A stretch of DNA of 39,376 bases from Clostridiales bacterium. Lineage in GTDB: Bacteria; Bacillota; Clostridia; Oscillospirales; Acutalibacteraceae. The translations under genes and the position numbers were made by a program. The notes below the pieces were generated by a model that saw only the letters and a list, made by a program, of their open reading frames with translations, made no database searches and had not been told where the DNA came from. Each line of letters opens with the position of its first letter. Within the stretch, counting starts at the first letter, position 1. This document shows positions 32,691 through 39,376 of this stretch, in pieces. The DNA is taken from NCBI GenBank assembly GCA_021200555.1, contig JAJQGK010000045.1, positions 1-39,376 on the forward strand. Reading direction: 5' to 3'.

Positions 32691-32719
32691 ATTATACAAC
32701 TTTTTTTATGCTTAGTCAA
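32691..32719 (-). promoter_or_regulatory. Sigma-A promoter of nahK
   Basis: On the minus strand, TTGACT (5/6) and TATAAT (6/6) are exactly 17 bases apart. The leader is about 100 bases long. Confidence 0.82.
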
Positions 32720-32738
32720 CAATTTATTAATATTACTC

Positions 32739-32767
32739 TTTACAGTTCAAAAAAAATAATGTAAAAT
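32739..32767 (+). promoter_or_regulatory. Sigma-A promoter of pyrH
   Basis: TTTACA (5/6) and TAAAAT (5/6) are separated by 17 bases, with a start expected about 30 bases before the pyrH ATG. It diverges from the nahK promoter, whose minus-35 lies 20 bases away. Confidence 0.65.
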
Positions 32768-32802
32768 ATATTTAAACTCAAAGGCAACCGGAGGTTTCGG
32801 AT

Positions 32803-33510
32803 ATGGAAAAAAAATACAACCGCATCCTGCTAAAGCTCAGCGGAGAGGTTCTTGCAGGCGGAAATAAACAGGGAATAGACTTTGACACCGTAACGAGCGT
32901 ATGCAAGGTCATCAAAAAATGTACCGACATAGGCGTTGAAATCGGAATTGTCGTAGGCGGCGGCAACTTCTGGAGAGGGCGTTCAAATGCGGAGATGGAC
33001 AGAACGAGAGCCGACCACATCGGAATGCTTGCAACGGTTATGAATTCCTTGGCGTTGGCGGACACCCTTGAGCAGCTGGGAGTTCAGGTCAGAGTGCAGA
33101 CTGCCATTGAAATGCGTCAGATTGCAGAGCCTTATATAAGAAACAAGGCAATAAGACATTTTGAAAAGGGCAGAGTCGTTGTATTCGGCTGCGGCACGGG
33201 ATCTCCGTTTTTCAGCACAGATACCGCCGCTTCACTGAGAGCAGCGGAAATAAAAGCGGACATTATGCTCAAGGCGACAAACGTTGACGGTGTTTACGAT
33301 AAAGATCCCCACAAATTCGATGATGCGAAAAAATTCAGCACTCTCACTCATGCGGATATAGTTGAAAAGGGCTACGGAGTTATGGACAGCACTGCGGCCG
33401 CCATGTGCAAGGACAACAACATTCCAATCCTCGTATTTAACTTACAGGATCCGGAAAATATACTTAAAGCCGTATGCGGCGAGGATATAGGAACCTTTGT
33501 GGCGGATTGA
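32803..33510 (+). CDS. pyrH: UMP kinase
   Basis: This 235-residue amino-acid-kinase-fold enzyme phosphorylates UMP to UDP. Motifs are [11 protein letters not shown] for the phosphate loop, GGGNFWRG, the [15 protein letters not shown] helix, [17 protein letters not shown] and [13 protein letters not shown]. Length is standard. ATG follows GGAGG by 8 bases. It heads the pyrH-frr-uppS-cdsA-dxr-rseP-ispG run, an order seen in many Firmicutes. An 88-base A/T-rich gap precedes frr. Confidence 0.97.
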   Translation: MEKKYNRILLKLSGEVLAGGNKQGIDFDTVTSVCKVIKKCTDIGVEIGIVVGGGNFWRGRSNAEMDRTRADHIGMLATVMNSLALADTLEQLGVQVRVQTAIEMRQIAEPYIRNKAIRHFEKGRVVVFGCGTGSPFFSTDTAASLRAAEIKADIMLKATNVDGVYDKDPHKFDDAKKFSTLTHADIVEKGYGVMDSTAAAMCKDNNIPILVFNLQDPENILKAVCGEDIGTFVAD

Positions 33511-33598
33511 TTTCCGAACACCATTATGATAAAAAGCAATCTTTAATTTCTATTGAAATAACAAAAATAATAAAATAATTATATACAGGAGGCAAATC

Positions 33599-34159
33599 AT
33601 GGAACTTAATGAGCTTTACGACAAAACAAAGGAAAGAATGAACAAGACAATAAAATCTCTCCGTTCGGAGTACGATTCAATCAGAGCAGGCAGAGCCAGC
33701 GCAAAGGTGCTTGACAAGATAAACGCCGACTATTACGGAACACCCACGCCCATCGTACAGATGGCAAGCGTTTCAAACGCCGACGCAAGAACGCTTGTTA
33801 TTCAGCCCTGGGACAAATCGGCTCTTTCGCTTATTGTAAAGGCAATTCAGGCATCGGATTTGGGGATTAACCCTCAAAACGACGGAACGGTTATCCGCCT
33901 TAACTTCCCCGCCCTTACCGAGGAGAGGAGAAAACAGCTTGCAAAGGATGTTTCAAAAACTTCCGAAGAGGCAAAAATTGCTATTCGCCAAATAAGAAGA
34001 GACTCCATTGACAAGGTTAAGGCAATGAAGAAAAGCTCCGAAATAACCGAGGACGACCAAAAGGCCGCCGAGGGAGAAATTCAGGACATTACAGATGATT
34101 TCATTAAGCAAATCGGCGAAATAGAAAAGGAAAAAACCGCCGAAATAATGGAAATTTAA
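33599..34159 (+). CDS. frr: Ribosome recycling factor
   Basis: The 186-residue protein splits post-termination ribosomes together with EF-G. The start (DKTKERMNKTIKSLRSEYDSIRAGRAS), given here by its key parts KTIKSL and RAGRAS, the domain II YYGTPTPI segment and the IRLNFPALTEERRK block are standard, as is the length. ATG follows CAGGAGG. It lies between pyrH and uppS. Confidence 0.97.
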   Translation: MELNELYDKTKERMNKTIKSLRSEYDSIRAGRASAKVLDKINADYYGTPTPIVQMASVSNADARTLVIQPWDKSALSLIVKAIQASDLGINPQNDGTVIRLNFPALTEERRKQLAKDVSKTSEEAKIAIRQIRRDSIDKVKAMKKSSEITEDDQKAAEGEIQDITDDFIKQIGEIEKEKTAEIMEI

Positions 34160-34180
34160 AAAAACTGCGGGTAAAATAAT

Positions 34181-34918
34181 ATGAGCGAAGCACAAACTCT
34201 CCCCCAATTCAGCGTTTTGCCCCGTCATGTGGGATTTATCATGGACGGCAACGGCAGATGGGCAAAAAAGCGCGGTCTTCCCAGAAGCGAGGGACACAAG
34301 GCGGGAGCAAAGAATTTCCGCAAAATCGGCGAATACGCAGCCGATTTGGGCATTGAATACGTTACCTTTTACGCTTTTTCCACGGAAAACTGGAAAAGAC
34401 CGGATGAGGAAGTAAATGCGCTGATGGAGCTGTTCTCCGAGTATCTCAACGAGGTTATCGACAGAATAGGCGAAAATGAGGAAAAGGGCATACACCTTAA
34501 ATTTATCGGCGACAAAAACGGGCTTTCAGACGAGCTTTTAAACCTGATGGATTACACCGAAAAGCTTACGGAAGACAAAAAAAAGGTCACCTTGAACATA
34601 GCCATAAATTACGGCGGCAGACACGAAATTGCCTGCGGCGTAAAGGAAATTGCCCGCAAGGTATCAAAAGGCGAGCTGTCACCGGAGGATATTGACGAAA
34701 ATCTCATTTCGGATTTTCTTTATACCAAGGGGCAGCCGGATCCCGACCTTATCATCCGTCCCAGCGGAGAATACAGACTTTCCAATTTCCTCACATGGCA
34801 GGGAGCGTATTCTGAGCTTTGGTTCTCGGATATTCTTTGGCCGGACTTTTCAACCGATGATTTCAACGAAGCACTGAGAGCCTTTGAGCATAGGCACAGA
34901 AGATTCGGCGGAATATAA
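34181..34918 (+). CDS. uppS: Isoprenyl transferase (undecaprenyl diphosphate synthase)
   Basis: This 245-residue cis-prenyltransferase makes the C55 carrier for peptidoglycan and wall polymers. HVGFIMDGNGRWAKKRG holds the catalytic Asp22; the YAFSTENWKR block and the C-terminal PDLIIRPSGEYRLSNFL and ELWF segments bind the allylic and isopentenyl diphosphates. ATG is 21 bases after frr. A strong hairpin follows the stop codon before cdsA. Confidence 0.97.
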   Translation: MSEAQTLPQFSVLPRHVGFIMDGNGRWAKKRGLPRSEGHKAGAKNFRKIGEYAADLGIEYVTFYAFSTENWKRPDEEVNALMELFSEYLNEVIDRIGENEEKGIHLKFIGDKNGLSDELLNLMDYTEKLTEDKKKVTLNIAINYGGRHEIACGVKEIARKVSKGELSPEDIDENLISDFLYTKGQPDPDLIIRPSGEYRLSNFLTWQGAYSELWFSDILWPDFSTDDFNEALRAFEHRHRRFGGI

Positions 34919-34938
34919 GGCAGCCACAAAAAACAATT

Positions 34939-34971
34939 CAGCGGGACGCCAAACAAAATGGGGTTCCGCTG
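34939..34971 (+). promoter_or_regulatory. Strong hairpin between uppS and cdsA
   Basis: CAGCGGGACGCC pairs with GGGGTTCCGCTG around a 9-base loop: eleven of twelve positions pair, one as G-U, with one mismatch near the loop. The next bases are GTAAAAGC, so there is no T-run and it should not terminate transcription efficiently. It may be an mRNA processing or stability element within the operon. Function is inferred from position only. Confidence 0.6.
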
Positions 34972-35044
34972 TAAAAGCATAAAATAAAAAATCCGAAAAT
35001 TAAGCATAATTCAAGCTTAGATTAAATATGGTAAGGTATTGATT

Positions 35045-35908
35045 ATGAAAGAATTGAGCAATAACGCAACAAGACTTATAACAAGCGCAGTAGGCGTTGC
35101 AATAATTATCCCATGCTTTATATTTATGAATGCGGCGAAGGGACTGCCTCTGACAATACTCGTATCGCTTATATCTCTTTTGGCGGTTTATGAGGTGATA
35201 AAGGCTGTAGGCTGCAAAAACAATGTCATAATCGTTTTAAGTACGGTTACTGCGGCGGCAATTCCGTTTCTCTTTAACTTTGACATATCCGTGCCGTTTA
35301 TGGAGACGGCGGTTATTTACAGCATAGTTTACTTTATCCTTATGGTGACAATGCATAAAAAGACGACCTTCAGCGACACGGTTACGGCTCTGTTTGCAAC
35401 TGCGGCTATCCCCTGCGCAATTTCAACTCTTATAGAATTTAGGGATTTATATATAGATTATCCCGACAAATACGACAAAGCGGCGGGAGTATTTTTTATA
35501 CTGTTCGGAATGTTTTCCGCCTGGATAACGGACGCTTTTGCTTACATTGTGGGCAGAAGAATAGGCAAGCACAAGCTGTGTCCCGAAATCAGTCCGAAAA
35601 AATCCGTGGAAGGCGCTGTGGGCGGCGTTTTGGGAGCGGCGGTATTCAACCTTATACTGTTCTTCGTCTTCGATTATTTCTTCTTCACAACCCACTCAAT
35701 CAAATGGTGGGAGATAGCGATAATAAGCGTAATTCTGTCAATTATAAGTATGTTCGGAGATCTGTCGGCATCCATTATCAAGAGGAACCACGGAATAAAG
35801 GACTTCGGAAAAATCCTCCCCGGACACGGCGGCGTTATGGACAGATTCGACAGCTGTCTGTTTGTTCTTCCATCGCTTTATGCGGCGGTATTCTTCCTCA
35901 ATTTTTAA
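35045..35908 (+). CDS. cdsA: Phosphatidate cytidylyltransferase
   Basis: This 287-residue membrane enzyme makes CDP-diacylglycerol from phosphatidate and CTP. Seven to eight hydrophobic segments are visible. The C-terminal CDS signature runs from SIIKRNHGIKDFG to PGHGGVMDRFDS, and the metal-binding TDAFAYIVGRRIGKHK segment precedes it. I chose the ATG that follows AAGG by 8 bases over a TTG two codons upstream. It is followed by dxr after 21 bases. Confidence 0.95.
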   Translation: MKELSNNATRLITSAVGVAIIIPCFIFMNAAKGLPLTILVSLISLLAVYEVIKAVGCKNNVIIVLSTVTAAAIPFLFNFDISVPFMETAVIYSIVYFILMVTMHKKTTFSDTVTALFATAAIPCAISTLIEFRDLYIDYPDKYDKAAGVFFILFGMFSAWITDAFAYIVGRRIGKHKLCPEISPKKSVEGAVGGVLGAAVFNLILFFVFDYFFFTTHSIKWWEIAIISVILSIISMFGDLSASIIKRNHGIKDFGKILPGHGGVMDRFDSCLFVLPSLYAAVFFLNF

Positions 35909-35929
35909 AATAAAGGAATTGATAACAAA

Positions 35930-37084
35930 ATGAAAACCATAGCGATTTTAGGTTCGACCGGTTCCATAGGCACCCAATCGATAGACGTGGCTCAAAAGCG
36001 GGGATACAAGGTTGCGGCTCTTACGGCACACTCCAACGCAGAGCTTCTTGAGCGTCAGGCAAGGCTTCTCAAGCCCGAAAAGGTCGCATTGTACGATGAG
36101 AACGCCGCAAAGGATTTAAAAATAAAGCTGAGAGACACAAATGTTGAAGTATTGTCGGGAATGCAGGGCATTTGCGAATGCGCTGCCGTATCCTCCGCCG
36201 ACACGGTTATCAATTCGATTGTTGGCATGGCGGGACTGAGACCCACCTTGGCGGTTATAAATGCGGGCAAGCAATTGGCTCTTGCAAACAAGGAATCCCT
36301 TGTGGCGGGAGGAAAGCTTGTAACGGAGAGCGCAAGAAAAAACGGCGTTCCGATTTTGCCTGTAGACAGCGAACATTCCGCAATATTCCAATGCCTACAG
36401 GGTAAGCCTTCCAACAGAGCATTGAAAAAAATTATACTTACGGCATCGGGCGGTCCTTTCTTCGGAAAAACGAAATCGGAGCTCGAAAATGTTACGGCGG
36501 CGGACGCTTTAAAGCATCCCAACTGGAGCATGGGCGCAAAGATAACAATCGACTCAGCAACAATGTTCAATAAAGGGCTGGAGCTGATTGAGGCCGTATG
36601 GCTTTTCGGCGTTGAACCTTCCATGGTTGATATAGTCGTCCACCGTGAAAGCATCGTCCATTCAATGGTTGAGTATGACGACAACGCCGTTATTGCGCAG
36701 CTGGGGCTTCCCGATATGAGGATACCCATACAATACGCCTTGACGTATCCGGAAAGATACGCTTCACCTGTGGAAGAAATCGATTTTGCATCTGTTGCAA
36801 AGCTGACTTTTTACAAGCCCGACTACGATACCTTCAGATGTATAAACATTTGCCGCAGCGCAATAGACAAAGGCGGTCTTGCACCGGCAGCCGTAAACTC
36901 CGCCAATGAAGAGATAAACAGGCTTTTCAGAGAAGGAAAGGTTAGGTTTAACGACATTCCCGACCTTATTACAGAGGGGGCTTCGGCTGCTCCCAACATG
37001 GAAAGCTATACGGCGGATGATATTGACGAAACCGATAAGGTTGTCAGATCAGCGGTATTAAGTGCTATCTCCCGAAAGGATTGA
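35930..37084 (+). CDS. dxr: 1-Deoxy-D-xylulose 5-phosphate reductoisomerase
   Basis: The 384-residue enzyme performs the committed step of the MEP isoprenoid pathway. GSTGSIGTQSID binds NADPH; NKESLVAGG, the metal-binding VDSEHSAIFQCL, TASGGPFF and HPNWSMGAKITIDSATM are all intact. Length is standard. The stop codon overlaps the next gene's TTG (TTGA). With ispG two genes on, it shows that this organism uses the MEP route, supplying isoprenoid precursors for UppS. Confidence 0.97.
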   Translation: MKTIAILGSTGSIGTQSIDVAQKRGYKVAALTAHSNAELLERQARLLKPEKVALYDENAAKDLKIKLRDTNVEVLSGMQGICECAAVSSADTVINSIVGMAGLRPTLAVINAGKQLALANKESLVAGGKLVTESARKNGVPILPVDSEHSAIFQCLQGKPSNRALKKIILTASGGPFFGKTKSELENVTAADALKHPNWSMGAKITIDSATMFNKGLELIEAVWLFGVEPSMVDIVVHRESIVHSMVEYDDNAVIAQLGLPDMRIPIQYALTYPERYASPVEEIDFASVAKLTFYKPDYDTFRCINICRSAIDKGGLAPAAVNSANEEINRLFREGKVRFNDIPDLITEGASAAPNMESYTADDIDETDKVVRSAVLSAISRKD

Positions 37085-38199
37085 TTACGATTATCAGCAT
37101 TTTAAATCTATCAATAAGTATTTCGACCATATGGAGCAAGGTCTGGCCCGTGCTTGTGGCTATCCTGTTTTTCGGTCTTATTATAGCAATTCATGAATTG
37201 GGTCACTTTGTATCGGCAAAGATATTCCATGTAAAGGTAAACGAGTTCTCCCTGGGCATGGGTCCCGCAATATTCAAAAGGAAAAAGGGCGATACTCAAT
37301 ACTCTTTGCGCTGTCTTCCCATAGGCGGATTTGTCAGCATGGAGGGCGAGGACGAAACAAGCGATGACGAGGGGGCATTCTGCAAAAAGAAGCCCTACCA
37401 AAAATTCATTATTACGGCAGCCGGCGCAATAATGAACCTGATTTTAGGTTTTATATTTGTTATAATTCTGACGTGTATGGACGATCTTATCGGAACCACG
37501 CAAATCCACAGCTTTTACGACAACGCAACCAGCGCCTCCTACGGTTTGCAGGAGGGCGACATAATCAAGAAAATCAACGGTACGAGAATCTTTTCAAGCA
37601 GAGACATTAGCTATTCCATGCTGCGTGACGAGGACGGAATTTATGATTTTGTCGTTGAGCGGGACGGCGAAACAGTTGAAATCGACGACGTTCACTTCGA
37701 AACGGAAACGGACGAGGACGGACAGACAACGATAATCTACGATTTTATTATAGTAGGCGTTGAAAAAACTCCTCTTAACGTTATAACAACCTCCGCAAAG
37801 GACACCGTCTCCATTGCAAGGCTTATCTGGCTGACGCTTTTTGACCTTGTAACGGGGCATTACGGCATAAACGATTTATCGGGTCCCGTGGGAACGGTCT
37901 CCATAATAGCCGAGGTCACGTCGGAAGCGGCATCCGCAGGAACGGGCTTCGATACCATAGTATATATTATGGCGCTTATTACAATCAATATAGGAGTTTT
38001 CAATCTGCTCCCAATTCCGGCTCTTGACGGCGGAAGACTTTTCTTCATTATTATCGAGGGCATAAGGAGAAAACCCATTCCGGCAAAATACGAAGGCAGA
38101 ATCCACGCCGTGGGCTTGGCTCTGCTGATGCTGTTTATGGTTGTGATAACGTTTAACGATATTAAAAATCTGATTACGGGAGTAATTATGCTGCTGTAA
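37081..38199 (+). CDS. rseP: RIP metalloprotease (site-2 protease)
   Basis: This 372-residue intramembrane zinc protease of the RseP/RasP type probably trims anti-sigma factors and signal peptide remnants. The zinc site is His38-Glu39-Leu-Gly-His42 in the first membrane segment; a PDZ-like domain (GLQEGDIIKKINGT) lies in the middle; and the third zinc ligand motif NLLPIPALDGGRLFF is in the next-to-last membrane segment. The start is unclear: TTG overlaps the dxr stop, but AAAGGA is only one base before it, and no in-frame ATG occurs before the catalytic helix. The true start may be another rare codon a little downstream. Confidence 0.92.
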   Translation: MITIISILNLSISISTIWSKVWPVLVAILFFGLIIAIHELGHFVSAKIFHVKVNEFSLGMGPAIFKRKKGDTQYSLRCLPIGGFVSMEGEDETSDDEGAFCKKKPYQKFIITAAGAIMNLILGFIFVIILTCMDDLIGTTQIHSFYDNATSASYGLQEGDIIKKINGTRIFSSRDISYSMLRDEDGIYDFVVERDGETVEIDDVHFETETDEDGQTTIIYDFIIVGVEKTPLNVITTSAKDTVSIARLIWLTLFDLVTGHYGINDLSGPVGTVSIIAEVTSEAASAGTGFDTIVYIMALITINIGVFNLLPIPALDGGRLFFIIIEGIRRKPIPAKYEGRIHAVGLALLMLFMVVITFNDIKNLITGVIMLL

Positions 38200-38231
38200 A
38201 TTTTGTCAATCTGTTTAAAAGAGGAATGGAT

Positions 38232-39296
38232 ATGTATACACGAAGAAAATCAAAAGAGGTTAAAATAGGAAATACGGTTATCGGCGGCTCCAACCCCATA
38301 GCCGTGCAGTCCATGCTTAACACTCCGGCGCATGATGCGGATGCCTGTGTGGAACAGGCGTTAAGGCTTGAAAAAGCGGGCTGTGAAATTATCAGAACGG
38401 CCGTACCCGACACGGATTGCGTAAAAACCGTCTATAAGCTTAAGGAAAACCTGAAAATACCCGTGGTGGCGGATATTCACTTCGATTACAAAATAGCTCT
38501 TGAATGCGCCGAAGCGGGAGCAGATAAAATAAGGATTAATCCCGGAAACATAGGCTCTGACGACAGAGTTAAGCTTGTGGCGGATAAGTGCAGACAAAAA
38601 AACATTCCCATAAGAATAGGCGTCAACTCCGGATCACTGGAAAAGGATATATTGAAAAAATACGGCTCCCCCACCGCAGCAGCCTTAGCCGAAAGCGCAA
38701 TGTACCATGCGGGTCTTCTTGAAAAATTCGACTTTGACAACATCGTAATATCGCTGAAGTCCTCGGATGTTTTCAGGTCATACGAAGCGTACTCAATAAT
38801 CTCCGAAAAATGCAATTACCCATTACATATAGGAATTACGGAGGCGGGAACCGAAAGGATGGGAATAATAAAATCCTCCGCAGGATTGGGAGCACTGCTC
38901 ATATCGGGCATCGGCGACACAATCAGGATTTCACTTACCGCCGACCCGGAAAAAGAGATTGACGCAGCCTACGATCTTCTCAAAGCGCTGAATTTAAGAA
39001 CAAGAGGAATTAAGTTTATATCCTGTCCCACTTGCGGCAGAACAAAAATAGATTTGATAAAAATTGCATCGCAAGCGGAGGAACGGCTGAAAAACTGCGA
39101 TAAGGATATTACCGTTGCGGTTATGGGCTGCATTGTAAACGGCCCGGGAGAAGCAAAGGAAGCGGATATAGGCATAGCCGGCGGAGACGGAAACGGGCTG
39201 ATATTCAAAAAGGGCGAAATTCTGAGAAAAGTGCCTGAGGACAGGCTTATCGATGAGCTTGTATATGAAATTGAAAATACGAATTTTGACGAATAA
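38232..39296 (+). CDS. ispG: 4-Hydroxy-3-methylbut-2-enyl diphosphate synthase (flavodoxin)
   Basis: This 354-residue [4Fe-4S] enzyme of the MEP pathway has the N-terminal barrel (NPIAVQSMLNTPAHD, VADIHFDYK, KIRINPGNIG) and the C-terminal cluster domain with CPTCGR and MGCIVNGPGE carrying the three cysteines. This is the short, two-domain bacterial form. Of two ATGs six bases apart, the second has AGAGGA at a normal 6-base distance, while the first is one base from it. The 80 bases after the stop are A/T-rich and show no clear terminator before the window ends. Confidence 0.95.
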   Translation: MYTRRKSKEVKIGNTVIGGSNPIAVQSMLNTPAHDADACVEQALRLEKAGCEIIRTAVPDTDCVKTVYKLKENLKIPVVADIHFDYKIALECAEAGADKIRINPGNIGSDDRVKLVADKCRQKNIPIRIGVNSGSLEKDILKKYGSPTAAALAESAMYHAGLLEKFDFDNIVISLKSSDVFRSYEAYSIISEKCNYPLHIGITEAGTERMGIIKSSAGLGALLISGIGDTIRISLTADPEKEIDAAYDLLKALNLRTRGIKFISCPTCGRTKIDLIKIASQAEERLKNCDKDITVAVMGCIVNGPGEAKEADIGIAGGDGNGLIFKKGEILRKVPEDRLIDELVYEIENTNFDE

Positions 39297-39376
39297 TTAA
39301 AAATTTAACAATAAAATCTCAAAAAATCAAATATTTTCAAGTTTAATATTCTGATTTGGAAAATAAAATAATATGC

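Overview
The window looks like chromosomal DNA of an anaerobic, endospore-forming member of the Clostridia (Bacillota). The evidence is a clear sporulation sigma factor SigG, strong AAGGAGG-type ribosome binding sites, near-consensus sigma-A promoters (TTGACA-N17-TATAAT type), frequent TTG/GTG starts, and the housekeeping order pyrH-frr-uppS-cdsA-dxr-rseP-ispG. I see no tRNA, rRNA, CRISPR array, prophage or transposase gene. Genus and species cannot be assigned from what is visible.

Layout. (1) 1-9208, plus strand: a truncated repeat copy, a GPH-type MFS transporter, then a promoter followed by a tight operon of a GlpA-like FAD dehydrogenase, a second FAD/NAD oxidoreductase, a DUF1667 iron-sulfur protein, an FGGY kinase, an alkyl-DHAP-synthase-like flavoprotein and a divergent glycerophosphodiester phosphodiesterase. 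(2) 9211-10070: sigG with a leader hairpin that buries its ribosome binding site. (3) 10150-11440, minus: DAHP synthase behind a perfect sigma-A promoter, with a MITE-like repeat between promoter and gene. (4) 11491-20776, minus: a complete myo-inositol catabolic operon transcribed iolJ-iolC-iolB-iolD-iolE-iolA-iolG, plus one extra Gfo/Idh/MocA oxidoreductase. (5) 20866-25212: repeat-rich intergenic DNA around an AI-2E-type permease with a coupled NYN-LOTUS protein, and citrate synthase. (6) 25290-32581: metG-tatD (minus), a secreted LCAT-like lipase coupled to a sugar-phosphate isomerase-like protein (plus), a membrane protein and an N-acetylhexosamine 1-kinase (minus). (7) 32739-39296, plus: UMP kinase, ribosome recycling factor, and lipid carrier / phospholipid / isoprenoid genes.

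How the genes fit together. The left operon and the iol operon both end in dihydroxyacetone phosphate: one from glycerol-phosphate-type substrates, the other from inositol. Glycerophosphoinositol, the deacylated headgroup of phosphatidylinositol, would yield one substrate for each, and the window also encodes a secreted lipase. That link is my inference. The most novel candidate system is the left operon, because kinase + GlpA-like dehydrogenase + AGPS-like enzyme + phosphodiesterase would suit an ether-linked or otherwise substituted glycerol.

Two repeat families occupy non-coding DNA. R1 is about 177 bp with terminal inverted repeats of about 22 bp: one truncated and two full copies plus two solitary ends. 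R2 is about 140-160 bp, in two copies, with a hairpin supported by a compensatory base-pair change.
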